A stretch of DNA of 48,872 bases from assembly GCA_964581105.1 (NCBI GenBank), contig CAZOMB010000009.1:1-48872 (forward strand), given 5' to 3'. Source of the stretch: UBA10161 sp964581105. GTDB lineage: Archaea > Micrarchaeota > Micrarchaeia > Anstonellales > Anstonellaceae. Below the pieces are notes generated by a model. That model was not told the DNA's origin. It did no database searches and saw only the letters and a list, made by a program, of their open reading frames with translations. How positions within the stretch are numbered: position 1 is the stretch's first letter; each line of letters begins with the position of its first letter. Position numbers and translations under genes: made by a program. Below, piece by piece: positions 32,486 to 40,933 of this stretch.

Positions 32486-32631
32486 TAGCCCCGAGCGGAT
32501 TTGAACCGCTGTTGCCAGGTTTCCATGCAACTATCTCCACCTAAAAGGGGAGATAGCAAGAACCCACCTTATTGAAACATTTGGGTTCTTGCATCAAAGC
32601 CTGGTGTCCTTGGCCGCTAGACGACGGGGCT
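32486..32631 (-). tRNA. tRNA-Gln (anticodon TTG) with a 73-base intron
   Basis: On the minus strand the acceptor stem is AGCCCCG/CGGGGCT with discriminator A at 32486. The D stem is GTCT/GGAC, the anticodon stem CCAGG/CCTGG, and the T arm AGCGG-TTCAAAT-CCGCT. The anticodon loop reads C-T-TTG-A...A, giving TTG (Gln). An intron of 73 bases (32521-32593) sits between positions 37 and 38, the usual archaeal site. The mature tRNA is 73 bases and CCA is not encoded. TTTATATT lies 29 bp upstream. Confidence 0.93.
32521..32593 (-). other. tRNA-Gln intron with two perfect hairpins
   Basis: The intron contains GCAAGAACCC/GGGTTCTTGC, a perfect ten-pair stem (32556-32565 with 32583-32592), and CTATCTCC/GGAGATAG, eight pairs (32531-32538 with 32549-32556). 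TTGCAT near its 3' end can instead pair with ATGCAA at the 5' splice region, which would form the central helix of the bulge-helix-bulge cut by the splicing endonuclease. The two uses of GCAA compete. Confidence 0.75.
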
Positions 32632-32655
32632 AGCATAAAACTAGTATTGTTTGGC

Positions 32656-32663
32656 AATATAAA
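32656..32663 (-). promoter_or_regulatory. TATA box of tRNA-Gln
   Basis: TTTATATT on the minus strand, centred 29 bp before the first base of the tRNA at 32631. Confidence 0.65.
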
Positions 32664-32680
32664 GGGTGTAGTTTTCCGTG

Positions 32681-32745
32681 AACGCTTCCCACTTTCTCGT
32701 CGCAACGAGAAAGGGGCACCTTTCTGCCGAAGGCAGAAAGCGTGT
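32681..32745 (-). other. GC-rich double-hairpin element between proS and tRNA-Gln
   Basis: CTTTCTCGT/ACGAGAAAG (32692-32700, 32705-32713) and CTTTCTGCC/GGCAGAAAG (32720-32728, 32732-32740) are two perfect nine-pair hairpins with the same CTTTCT/AGAAAG base. AACGC (32681-32685) can close the set with GCGT (32740-32743). It lies between the proS stop and the tRNA promoter, on the other side of the tRNA from the element at 32406. Confidence 0.5.
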
Positions 32746-32764
32746 TGGGCATCCCAAAAAGGGT

Positions 32765-34201
32765 TCAGTATTGGCGGGCGATATATACTAAAGCATTCGC
32801 CTTCTTTTTGCAGGCTATACAGTTGCCCGAGGCTTTTTCCTTTTTGTCAAACCTTATTCCCCGAACATCTCCTGCTGTTTTTTCCTTTATTTTCTCAGCA
32901 CATTTCCTCCCTTGCATTTGGATTGTGCAAAAGGGAACAGCAACAAGCTTTCCTTTTTTTATCTCTGCTGAAAGCGATTCCATACTGTCTGCCTTTGAAA
33001 GAGAACTCCCAAGCTTTTTCTGCGCATTTCCTTTCATGTCCAAAAGCATCTGTTTTGCCTGCTTTAAAACCCAGGCTGCAAGCTCTTTTTCCTTTACTGT
33101 GCACTTTTTCTTATTATCCCTTCTTGCAACTGTCAGCATTCCAGATTTTGCTTCCCTTTCGCCAACCTCTATTCTGAATGGAACTCCTTTGAGCTCCCAG
33201 TGATTGTATTTGAAGCCAGGTGTATTCTCAGAAAGGTCTGCCTTTGCCTTTACTCCTGCTTTTGTGAGCATCAGGCAAATTTCCTTTGCCTTTTTCTCAA
33301 CTTCCTTGACATTTCCCTTTTTTGGTATTGGAACAACAATAACCTGCACAGGGGCAAGCTCAAAAGGAAGAACAAGCCCAGAATCATCCCCATGCACAGA
33401 AACTATTGCTGCATATATCCTGGAAATGGCCGGGCCATAGCAGGTCTGCCAGCAATATGTGCTCTCCCCCTTTTCATTCAAAAACTTGACATCAAATGCT
33501 TTTGCAAAGTTTTGGCCCAAAAGATGGGTTGACGGAAGCTGCATTGCCCTGCCGTCAGGCATCATGCAGTCAGCAGCATAGGTTGCAAGCGCTCCTGGGA
33601 ACTTGTCCCATTGCGGCCTTTCAAAAAATATGAAAGGAACTGCAAACTTCTCAAAAATCACATTCTGGCACATTTGCATGTCTTCTTTTACCTGGCCTTC
33701 TGACTCTTTCCTTGTTGCAAATGCGTCATGCGCCTCAATCCAGTAAAACTCCCTGCTTCTGATAAATGGCCTTGTTGCCTTTGTTTCATGCCTCCAAACC
33801 TGTGAAGGATGGTAAATTTTCAAAGGAAGGTCTGCCTTTCCCTGTATCCAAAGCGAATACATCTGATACATTGCAGTCTCAGATGTTGGCCTCATTGCAA
33901 GCCTTTCCTCAAGCTTGGTGTCCCCAGCACGCTCCACCCAGAATACTTCAGGCACAAAGCCCTTCACATGCTCCTTTTCCCTGAGAAAATTGCTCTCAGG
34001 AATCAGGGCAGGAAACCATGCAGGCTCATGCCCTGTTCTCTCAAGCTCCTTTTCATAAAAAGAATACATTTTCTTCATGCTGAAAACAGACCATGGCATA
34101 AATACTACAAACCCTTTTACATTGTAGCGAAGGTCGCAAAGCCCTGCCTCTTTGGTTACTTCAGTGTACCATTCTGAGAAATTCTCCTTCTTATTCTTCA
34201 T
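32765..34201 (-). CDS. proS: Prolyl-tRNA synthetase, archaeal/eukaryal type
   Basis: A 478-residue class IIa synthetase that charges tRNA-Pro. Catalytic features are RPTSETAMY (about 105), motif 2 WRHETKATRPFIRSREF (about 133-149) and the HGDDSGLVLPFELAPVQV segment at the start of the anticodon domain. The C-terminal zinc-type domain keeps cysteines (FCTIQMQGRKC, GNCIACKKK) and ends in tyrosine, the archaeal/eukaryal hallmark. The start at 34201 (MKNKKENFSEWYTEV) is the family start; TTTTTTAAT about 28 bp upstream predicts a leaderless mRNA. Upstream in-frame ATGs lie beyond the promoter. Confidence 0.94.
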   Translation of the reverse strand: MKNKKENFSEWYTEVTKEAGLCDLRYNVKGFVVFMPWSVFSMKKMYSFYEKELERTGHEPAWFPALIPESNFLREKEHVKGFVPEVFWVERAGDTKLEERLAMRPTSETAMYQMYSLWIQGKADLPLKIYHPSQVWRHETKATRPFIRSREFYWIEAHDAFATRKESEGQVKEDMQMCQNVIFEKFAVPFIFFERPQWDKFPGALATYAADCMMPDGRAMQLPSTHLLGQNFAKAFDVKFLNEKGESTYCWQTCYGPAISRIYAAIVSVHGDDSGLVLPFELAPVQVIVVPIPKKGNVKEVEKKAKEICLMLTKAGVKAKADLSENTPGFKYNHWELKGVPFRIEVGEREAKSGMLTVARRDNKKKCTVKEKELAAWVLKQAKQMLLDMKGNAQKKLGSSLSKADSMESLSAEIKKGKLVAVPFCTIQMQGRKCAEKIKEKTAGDVRGIRFDKKEKASGNCIACKKKANALVYIARQY

Positions 34202-34296
34202 AGGGGAATTGGGGGAGCCAAACATTAAAAAAGAAACTAAAGGGAAAGGCAAAGCCATTAAAAGTTTCAGATGGGACATTTTGCAGTGGAGAGAAA

Positions 34297-34896
34297 ATGG
34301 CAACAACTGCAAATCTTGTAAGGCTTTACCTGAAAAGAAGGCCCCAGCTTTTCACAGTTGTGAAAAACAGGCTGTGCAACTACTCTGCACTTGCAAGAAG
34401 GCTGCAAAAGGAGATATTCCCAGGCAAAAAAGGGGAATTTGCAGCAGTCAAGGCAGCCCTTCTCAGGCTGGCAAAAGAAAAGCAGGGGAATGAAAAGGAC
34501 TGGGAAAAGGCAGTGCAAAAAATCCTAAGCCTGAGCACTGTTGAAATGAGGGGCAATGTGTCAGTTGTTTCAAGCAAAACAAGCGCAGGCGTGCCTGTTA
34601 TTGCAATGTCAAATTCCAAGGCAGGGGTAATGAGCGTAGTTGACTCGTCCTACTCAAAAAAGCTAAGGAAAAAAGGCTTTGAAGTGATTGACAACCTGAC
34701 TCTTGTGATACTTTGCAGCCCGCAGGAACTTCAGGACACGCCAGGCTGCGTTTCAGTAATACTTGATTCTGTTTCTGCAGAAGGAATCAATGTGCTTGAG
34801 TTCATTTCATGCCACACTGATACATTGATGGTAGTGAAAAATGCAGACGCAGTAAGGCTTTACTCAATACTTTCAGGGCTCATTGGCAAGGGCTAG
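34297..34896 (+). CDS. ACT-domain regulatory protein (COG2150-like)
   Basis: A 199-residue protein. Residues 1-75 form an HTH-like N-terminal domain (NYSALARRLQKEIFPGKKGE, AAVKAALLRLAKE). The C-terminal region (about 165-198) reads GINVLEFISCHTDTLMVV followed by AVRLYSILSGLI, a typical ACT fold that binds amino acids. Archaeal COG2150 members have this layout and are predicted regulators of amino-acid metabolism. It is divergent from proS and its TAG overlaps the TadC stop in a shared CTAG. Confidence 0.75.
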   Translation: MATTANLVRLYLKRRPQLFTVVKNRLCNYSALARRLQKEIFPGKKGEFAAVKAALLRLAKEKQGNEKDWEKAVQKILSLSTVEMRGNVSVVSSKTSAGVPVIAMSNSKAGVMSVVDSSYSKKLRKKGFEVIDNLTLVILCSPQELQDTPGCVSVILDSVSAEGINVLEFISCHTDTLMVVKNADAVRLYSILSGLIGKG

Positions 34897-35846
34897 ACAA
34901 TCAAGCCGCCAAGAACAGCACCAAGGCCTGCTTTTACCCCAAAGAGAATGCCAAGGGAAATCAAAAGAAGCCCAGGGAAATACTTAAGCCCGTCAACCCT
35001 TTTGCCAGAAGACATTATTCCAACAGCCATGCACCCGAAAAGCACAGTAATGCCTATTGCAAGAGCAGCAAACATTGTGACAGCCTCAGGGGTAAGCATA
35101 AGCTGGCCCTTGAATACCCCGACCTGGCCTGCAAGCGCAGAAGCAGCTTCTGTGCCAGTGCCGATTTTGCTTTTGATGAGCACCATTATCTCAACAAGAA
35201 AGGTTGAGACCCCGTAAAGCAGTGGCGCGCCAAATGTTATGGCAGCAATTATGAAAAGCACATAGTTGAGTATTATTGAGTTCACTTCCTTTCTTACAGA
35301 GCGGAATTTCCTGACATCAAGCGCAGTTTTCTCAAGGAGCTCTGCCATGTCGCCTCCAGAGTGCAGGCCTTCAACAACCATTACTATGGTTTTCTTGAAC
35401 ACTGACGATTTTATGTGCTCTGTCATGCCAAGCATTACCTCATCAAGGGGCATGCCTGTTATGCTTTTTTTGCCTGCCTTTACTATTGCGTCAGTAAGAG
35501 GCCCAAACTCGTCCCTTGCAGATACAATGAGTGCCTTGTCAGGTGTAAGCCCGCTCCTTATATTGCTTGACACAAGTGAAAGAAAATCAGGCAAGACCTC
35601 TTCAACCTGCTTTGCCCTGCTGTTTGCCCCGAGAAGAAGGTAAGTATAGGCAATTGCATGTATCATTGCAGAGCCAATAACCATCCCTGAAAATGTCAGA
35701 AGCAGCTCTGCAAAAACAACTGCAGAAACAACAAGGCCAGGTAAAAGCGAGCCAAGGAAAAGGTATGTTGAAAACCTGCGGCTGTCCATCTCATTATTGT
35801 TGTAAATGAGCATCTCTTCCCAGATTTTGATGTATGCGTTTATCAT
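34893..35846 (-). CDS. tadC: TadC/GspF-family pilus assembly membrane protein (second copy)
   Basis: A 317-residue polytopic platform protein of the archaeal type IV pilus family. A T2SSF domain occupies about 85-205 (LPDFLSLVSSNIRSGLTPDKAL, GLHSGGDMAELLEKTALDVRKF). Membrane helices lie near 28-75, about 208-235 and two at the C-terminus. It begins 7 bp after the other TadC and is the last gene of the eight-gene operon. Two TadC proteins with one ATPase suggest a heteromeric platform, as in other archaeal pili with split FlaJ-type subunits. Confidence 0.88.
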   Translation of the reverse strand: MINAYIKIWEEMLIYNNNEMDSRRFSTYLFLGSLLPGLVVSAVVFAELLLTFSGMVIGSAMIHAIAYTYLLLGANSRAKQVEEVLPDFLSLVSSNIRSGLTPDKALIVSARDEFGPLTDAIVKAGKKSITGMPLDEVMLGMTEHIKSSVFKKTIVMVVEGLHSGGDMAELLEKTALDVRKFRSVRKEVNSIILNYVLFIIAAITFGAPLLYGVSTFLVEIMVLIKSKIGTGTEAASALAGQVGVFKGQLMLTPEAVTMFAALAIGITVLFGCMAVGIMSSGKRVDGLKYFPGLLLISLGILFGVKAGLGAVLGGLIV

Positions 35847-35853
35847 GTTACCA

Positions 35854-36729
35854 CTATATTGACACAGCAGGCCTCCTGCTCTCTATTATGCCTATGAACA
35901 TGTACTGCACAAATACAAGGCCTGAGAGTATGAATATGAATACAACATCAGTTATCGGGATGTCAACAAATGATGAAATCACCATAAGGAAAATCAGGCT
36001 TATTGTGGGCACAATTATGCATACCATAAGATACATTATTGCAAGCGAGTTGAGCTGCGCACCATAATTTCTTACCTCAATCCTCTGCTCTTCTGCCAAA
36101 AACTCAACAATATCAGAAAGCACAGGCCCTATGTCTGTGCCTGCCTTGACAGCATTTGACATCTGCCAAAGTATCCTGCTGTAATAGTATGACGGGTTTT
36201 TCACTGCAGAATCCTCAAGCGCGTCTGCAAGGTTTGTGCCTGCCTGCACGCTTGTGGTTATCTTCTTGAATTCATCAGAAACTACCCCATAGCCATGAGA
36301 GGCAGATACCAAAGACTCAAAAAGCGGCACCCCTGCGGTTGTCTGTATGCGAAGGTGCCTTGCAGCAAAGAGCAAATCCTTGTCCATTTGCGCGACTTTC
36401 TTGTTTGCAAGCCAGCGGGGATAGGCAAGACAGAACATGAATATCAGGATTGATACAATAAGGGCACATACAAGGGCCCAGACAATCGGGTTTTCAATGC
36501 CTGCCTTGTAAATAACCAGGTAAGACAGTATTTCAACAAGAATAAAGTAGAAAAATGCATTGAGCATTGACAGGCTCATGTACTGGGTGGGAGTAAGGTC
36601 AGACTCAAGCTTGTAAAGCTCCTTTTCTATGTATTTGTTGCCCTTTAGCATTCCCGAAGCTAACCCATAGAAGTAATGGGCAAGCCCAAGGGCCTGCTTT
36701 TTTGGCATTAAAAGCAGTGGAACTTTCAT
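35854..36729 (-). CDS. tadC: TadC/GspF-family pilus assembly membrane protein (first copy)
   Basis: A 291-residue membrane platform protein. The T2SSF domain is at about 118-245 (LLFAARHLRIQTTAGVPLFE, QMSNAVKAGTDIGPVLSDIV). Helices lie near 50-75 and 78-102 and two at the end. It starts 6 bp after the ATPase gene, so the pair is likely translated together. It would sit in the cytoplasmic membrane and connect the ATPase to pilin insertion. Confidence 0.9.
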   Translation of the reverse strand: MKVPLLLMPKKQALGLAHYFYGLASGMLKGNKYIEKELYKLESDLTPTQYMSLSMLNAFFYFILVEILSYLVIYKAGIENPIVWALVCALIVSILIFMFCLAYPRWLANKKVAQMDKDLLFAARHLRIQTTAGVPLFESLVSASHGYGVVSDEFKKITTSVQAGTNLADALEDSAVKNPSYYYSRILWQMSNAVKAGTDIGPVLSDIVEFLAEEQRIEVRNYGAQLNSLAIMYLMVCIIVPTISLIFLMVISSFVDIPITDVVFIFILSGLVFVQYMFIGIIESRRPAVSI

Positions 36730-36735
36730 ATCAAA

Positions 36736-38532
36736 TCATTTGTGTTTGCCAACCTTTTTCATAAGGTTGTCATGGTCTTCATAATACTGGACAATAGTCC
36801 TTCCAACCTCCTCAACGCCGTTTATCTTGTTTGCAGCAAGATAATTCAGGACAGATGCCCTTTCCTTTATGCTGGCCCTTATTTCATTGTCATCCATCCG
36901 GGTATATGTCCTCAGGGTGTCAAGCATTCTTACGCTCGGGTTCTGCTCCTCAATGGTATCGCGGGATGAGCGCCACCTGTAAACAATATTTGCCCTGACA
37001 TTTTCCCCCCTGTCAGACGGTATCAGCTCCCCAATCTCAAATACCCTCCTTATTCCGCTTCTCCTGTCACGGTACATTGCAAGCACAAAGTGCAATGACT
37101 CCAGAACAACTTCTGGAAGCTCAATTGGGGGGCTGACAAGCCTTTTGAAAGTCTCAAAAACAGTTTCAGCGTGCATTGTTGCATAAACAGAATGCCCAGT
37201 GTGCATTGCCTCAAACAAAACTTCTGCTTCCTCTGCCCTTCTTATTTCGCCAACAATTATCCTGTCAGGCCTCATTCGAAGCGAATTTACCATCAGGTCA
37301 AGCATTGAAATTGTTCCCTTGCCATCCCTGCTTCCCTGCCTTACAACCATTGGTATCCACTGCAAATATGATGGAAGTGTGATTTCCCTTGTCTGCTCTA
37401 TTGAGATTACCCTCTGGTTCTGCGGCAGGAATGAGCAGAGAACATTGAGCATTGAGGTCTTTCCTGCGCCTGTTCCCCCTGATATCACAATATTCAGCTC
37501 ATACTGCATTGCAAGCCAGACAAATGCAGCCACTTCAGCTGATATGGTCTTTGACAAAAGCATATCTGTAATAGTCCAAGGCTTTCTTGCAAACTTCCTG
37601 ATTGTAATGGTATTTCCAAACATTGAAATCGGGCTAAGGGTTGCATTTACCCTGTCCCCTGTTGGAAGATAGGCATCCAAAAGCGGGTCTTGGGCTGTAA
37701 TCTGCCTCCCTACCCTTCTTCCGATAAGGCTCGAGTAATCCCATATTTTTGACTCAGTCGCTACTTTCAGGTTGGTCTTGCACCAGCCATGTTTCTTGTG
37801 ATATATCCATATTGGCTCATTCGCAGAATTGATGCATATTTCCTCAAGTATATCGTCTTTCAGCAAAAACTCTATGTCTCCAAGGCCAAGCAAATCCTGG
37901 ACCATCCTTCCTGCAAGCTCTTTTGCCTTTTGCTCGCTTAACCTTGGTATCCTTTCCCTTACAAGGTTCAGGGCAAGGTTGTGGAATTTTTCCTTGAGCT
38001 TTTCCATCCTTTTGATGTCAAGCACGTCCTGGGATGTGAGCCTTATCTGCTTTAAAAGGTCTGTTTTTATTGTGTCAAGGTATGCTGCGGTTGCAGGCTC
38101 AATCAAAGGAACTGTTAGGTCATACGCAGGCACTTCGCCTGGCCTTTTTGTTATTGAAACAGATGCCCCAACCCCGTCAGCAATTACCTGGTACTTTTCG
38201 GTTTTTGCCCCTGCTTTTTTGCTTGTAGTTTTTTGCAATGCATTTCCCATGCCTTTTGCAGCAGCTTTTGGAATTTGCTGCTTTTGCGCTGGCTCTGCCT
38301 TGTCCTTTTCAGCAACTTTCATTATAATCGGCTTTGTTTTTACTTGGTTTTGCACTGGTTTTTCTTTTGCATCCTTTTTCAGCTGCTTTTTCTTGCCCCT
38401 TGATGCAACATCGCTTATCCTTGCTGCAATTCTCATTGCAATTGACTTTGCATGCTTTTTCTTTGGCTTTGCTGCCGGTTTTTTTGCTGCCTTCTTTGCG
38501 CCGGCCTTTTTTCTCCTTTTCCTTTTTCCCAT
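36736..38532 (-). CDS. GspE/TadA/FlaI-type secretion ATPase with a Lys/Ala-rich N-terminal extension
   Basis: A 598-residue motor ATPase for pilus assembly. The core (about 205-560) has Walker A GGTGAGKTS, the Asp-box segment RVISIEQTREI, Walker B RIIVGEIRRAEE and the His-box HTGHSVYATMHAE. The first 105-120 residues are a low-complexity Lys/Ala/Pro-rich tail (MGKRKRRKKAGAKKAAKKPA at its start) absent from typical family members; it is likely disordered and may bind membrane or nucleic acid. It starts 4 bp after the CBS gene. Confidence 0.93.
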   Translation of the reverse strand: MGKRKRRKKAGAKKAAKKPAAKPKKKHAKSIAMRIAARISDVASRGKKKQLKKDAKEKPVQNQVKTKPIIMKVAEKDKAEPAQKQQIPKAAAKGMGNALQKTTSKKAGAKTEKYQVIADGVGASVSITKRPGEVPAYDLTVPLIEPATAAYLDTIKTDLLKQIRLTSQDVLDIKRMEKLKEKFHNLALNLVRERIPRLSEQKAKELAGRMVQDLLGLGDIEFLLKDDILEEICINSANEPIWIYHKKHGWCKTNLKVATESKIWDYSSLIGRRVGRQITAQDPLLDAYLPTGDRVNATLSPISMFGNTITIRKFARKPWTITDMLLSKTISAEVAAFVWLAMQYELNIVISGGTGAGKTSMLNVLCSFLPQNQRVISIEQTREITLPSYLQWIPMVVRQGSRDGKGTISMLDLMVNSLRMRPDRIIVGEIRRAEEAEVLFEAMHTGHSVYATMHAETVFETFKRLVSPPIELPEVVLESLHFVLAMYRDRRSGIRRVFEIGELIPSDRGENVRANIVYRWRSSRDTIEEQNPSVRMLDTLRTYTRMDDNEIRASIKERASVLNYLAANKINGVEEVGRTIVQYYEDHDNLMKKVGKHK

Positions 38533-38536
38533 AATT

Positions 38537-39202
38537 TCACTCCATCTTTTTGAGTTTCATCTTACCTATGATGTTGTATTCAACTTTAAGAAGCCCGTGC
38601 TTTGACAGGCTGTCAGCATATTCCTCGACTTCCTTGACAGAAAGCTTGAACTGCTTTGCAACCTCTCCGGCATCTGTTGGGCTTTTTTTCTCAACATACC
38701 TTAAAATCTGGTCAATTGCAGTCTTTCCCCCAAAATCAGATGCAGCAAGCTCTTTTGCAACTGCCCTTCCCCCTTCTTTTCCGCCTGCCAAAAGCTTTGC
38801 CATCTCTTTTCTTATGTCAGAGGCAAGGACAACTCCAACAAGCCTTCTGCCCTTTTTCCTGTCAACAACAGCAATTGAGCCTGCGCTGTTGTGCACAAGG
38901 AATGCAAATGCGCCCAATACATCTGCCTGCGGGTCAAGCCAAATGGGCCTTTGTGACATATGCTTGTAAACAAGCTCATTTTTTACCTTTGAAAGGTCTG
39001 CAAGGCCTGCCCTGCCAAGCATGCCTTTTTTGACAAGGGCAGCTGCAATGTCAGAAGTGGTAAACATCCCTATAAATTTGCCCTGCCGAAGGACTGGGGC
39101 CTCGCGAAGGTTTTTTTCTGCCAGCATCTTTGCTGCATATGAGACAGTGTCGTCAGACTCAAAGCACAGGAACTTTCTTTTTGCAAGGTCGATTATTTTC
39201 AT
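38537..39202 (-). CDS. CBS-domain pair with a C-terminal HTH domain
   Basis: A 221-residue protein. Two CBS motifs (about 1-52 and 74-125: FESDDTVSYAAKMLAE, GKFIGMFTTSDIAAAL and AGSIAVVDRKKG, VVLASDIRKEM) form a nucleotide-sensing Bateman module. A winged-helix-like end (about 155-215: DQILRYVEKKSPTDAGEVAK) follows. Lying inside the pilus operon between pilins and motor, it may tie pilus activity to ATP or AMP level; that is inference. ATG at 39202 is chosen because AGGTG precedes it; the GTG at 39211 overlaps that site. Confidence 0.82.
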   Translation of the reverse strand: MKIIDLAKRKFLCFESDDTVSYAAKMLAEKNLREAPVLRQGKFIGMFTTSDIAAALVKKGMLGRAGLADLSKVKNELVYKHMSQRPIWLDPQADVLGAFAFLVHNSAGSIAVVDRKKGRRLVGVVLASDIRKEMAKLLAGGKEGGRAVAKELAASDFGGKTAIDQILRYVEKKSPTDAGEVAKQFKLSVKEVEEYADSLSKHGLLKVEYNIIGKMKLKKME

Positions 39203-39211
39203 TTTCTGCAC

Positions 39212-40042
39212 CTATGCTATCCTTATTCTCCCGGTCTTGTTTGCAAACGAGCTTATTGTCAGGGTGTCATTTGCCTCAACATAAACCGGATTTGACAAGC
39301 CAACCGAAGCTTTTAAACCTATATTTTCAGGGTGCTGGACCTGCAGGGCAGCGGGAGAGTAGAACCTCACATAGCCAACAAGGCTCCCCTCTTTTGTAAT
39401 ATTCAAAAGGCTGGTCGAATACTTGTCAAGAGTTTCATAAAAGTCCAAGTTCACAGCATAGCTTTCATCCTGGATTCTTACATGCACAACAACTGCCCCT
39501 GAGCCATTGCTGGCATTTGAAAGCGTCTGCCAGGCAGCAGCGTCAATCCTTTCTGAAGCAAAGGTCAGGTTGACCTCATAGGTTTGCACTGAGCCTGCGC
39601 TTGAGTTGCCGCCTTCAGGCACAATGTAAAAGTTTGCAGATTCATGCATTATTTCAATCCTGTTTGGCTGTATGAGAAAAGAGGCATTTTTCAAATTGCT
39701 CAGGTTCATGGAAACATTCTCCTCAGAATAGTTGTACTCAAACCAGGCAAATCTCTCAATGTCAATTGCAATCTGCTGCGAAACAGGGAGCCTTTCCTCA
39801 ATGAAAACAGTGCTGTTGTCAACTGATATGTTTATTGATGTTGAGATTATCCTTTCAAGCTGGTCTTCTATTCCAGAGTATTTGGAAGATACCTCGTCAA
39901 TGTCAGAAAGCTGCACTGCAGACTGCTTGCCTTTGGAAGATTGCTCTGACAGGAAAATCACAAGCGTGAGTATTGAGATTGAAAGAAGCATTACTGACAC
40001 TGTGAAAAGCACCCCTTTTTTCATTTTCCCTACTTTTGCCAT
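39212..40042 (-). CDS. Pilus-operon exported protein, pilin-like N-terminus
   Basis: A 276-residue protein with a short basic start (MAKVGKMKKGV), one hydrophobic helix (about 11-30) and a large extracellular part with many N-x-S/T sites. The topology is that of a pilin-like or minor pilus protein with the helix at the N-terminus. It overlaps the upstream pilin gene by 13 bp and is fourth in the operon. Confidence 0.75.
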   Translation of the reverse strand: MAKVGKMKKGVLFTVSVMLLSISILTLVIFLSEQSSKGKQSAVQLSDIDEVSSKYSGIEDQLERIISTSINISVDNSTVFIEERLPVSQQIAIDIERFAWFEYNYSEENVSMNLSNLKNASFLIQPNRIEIMHESANFYIVPEGGNSSAGSVQTYEVNLTFASERIDAAAWQTLSNASNGSGAVVVHVRIQDESYAVNLDFYETLDKYSTSLLNITKEGSLVGYVRFYSPAALQVQHPENIGLKASVGLSNPVYVEANDTLTISSFANKTGRIRIA

Positions 40043-40458
40043 AAGGTCATCCTCGCAATTGAATAGTTTGAAATCCTGCCATTGCTCATGGCGACAAAGT
40101 CCCTGCTTGTTACATATATGCTGGCGTTTGCAGGTATATTGCTCCCAAACTGGGTAATGCTCATGAAGTTGAACCCTCCCTCATCATAGTAATAAGTGCT
40201 GATTTCCACATGCGCGCCAATGCTTCTCTGAAGGGTTGAGTTAAGGCTGCTGTTCATAAGGCTGACATTACCGCTTGTCAAAATCCCCTGCTTGTCCATT
40301 ACTGAAAGAGTGTCCTTTCCAATTCTCAGCATGTGCAGGTTCACATAAGGGCTTTCATCTGCCTGGGCTGAAAGGAAAATGATTGTTATTAGCACAAGCA
40401 CCATAAGAAATAGAGCAAGAGTCGCATCAATTGTGAATACAAATCCCTTAGTTCTCAT
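40030..40458 (-). CDS. Minor pilin-like protein
   Basis: A 142-residue protein. MRTKGFVFTIDATLALFLMV combines a short basic leader with a hydrophobic helix (6-28) and a T/S-rich surface domain containing NxS/T sites. The KGF-x-F-T-I-D start resembles archaeal class III-type leaders less closely than the first pilin. It overlaps the preceding gene by 11 bp and the following one by 13 bp, so translation is probably coupled. Confidence 0.72.
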   Translation of the reverse strand: MRTKGFVFTIDATLALFLMVLVLITIIFLSAQADESPYVNLHMLRIGKDTLSVMDKQGILTSGNVSLMNSSLNSTLQRSIGAHVEISTYYYDEGGFNFMSITQFGSNIPANASIYVTSRDFVAMSNGRISNYSIARMTLWQK

Positions 40459-40933
40459 AAAGCTGCACCCTTACGTTTACAATGGTATTATTGAGCAATG
40501 CTACTCTGCTCACTTCAAGTATTGTGCTGCTGTTGTTTGCCTCAACACCTATGCTTGCATATCTTGCGCCTTCAGAAGTCTCTATTTTCACGAAAAATTC
40601 CTCATCTATTCCCAGCATTTGCTTTGCATTTGCATAAGGGATTGAGGAAAAGGCCGCAATTTTCTCACTTGACAGCTCATTTGGCCTTGAGCATAAGCCA
40701 ATTGCCTGCGCATTAAGCGGGTCTTGTGCCCAGTTTTCAGGATGGCCAGGAGAATTTACCAGTGCGTCTGTTATGCTCAATGATGCAATGTCCCTGTCCC
40801 TTGATTTTGCTGTTTCAAAGTACCTTATTGAGTATATGTCCCATAGGATGAAAAAATAGGCAAGCAGCACAAGAAATATGAACAGCCCTACAATAAAGTC
40901 AATTGGCACTGCCTGGCCCTTTTTCTCAGCCAA
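40448..40933 (-). CDS. Minor pilin-like protein with a TTG start
   Basis: A 161-residue protein. I place the start at the TTG at 40933, because GGAGGTG inside the end of the first pilin gene lies 6 bases upstream. The resulting leader (MAEKKGQAVPIDFIVGLFIF) has the K-K-G-Q pattern followed by a hydrophobic helix, as in class III signal peptides. Longer readings from 40960 would place nine extra residues before it. It overlaps the first pilin by 8 bp. Confidence 0.72.
   Translation of the reverse strand: MAEKKGQAVPIDFIVGLFIFLVLLAYFFILWDIYSIRYFETAKSRDRDIASLSITDALVNSPGHPENWAQDPLNAQAIGLCSRPNELSSEKIAAFSSIPYANAKQMLGIDEEFFVKIETSEGARYASIGVEANNSSTILEVSRVALLNNTIVNVRVQLYEN

Noticed and set aside
32383..32559. 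Upstream extension of the Cys-rich gene
   Set aside because: In-frame codons continue to 32559 but would translate through the hairpin element and the tRNA-Gln gene; the family-like start is at 32382.
32486..32631. Split or permuted tRNA genes
   Set aside because: Both halves are on one strand in normal order with an intron at 37/38, so an ordinary intron explains it.
32572..33177. Plus-strand open frame across the tRNA-proS spacer
   Set aside because: It crosses the tRNA-Gln 5' end, the double-hairpin element and antisense proS, with no ribosome-binding site or family motif.
34202..34312. Upstream extension of proS
   Set aside because: Extra residues would overlap the promoter and the divergent ACT gene; the normal ProRS N-terminus begins at 34201.
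37829..38605. Long plus-strand open frame opposite the secretion ATPase
   Set aside because: Antisense to the Lys/Ala-rich tail of a clear GspE gene; its Phe/Ser-rich product is the expected mirror of that composition and has no start signals.
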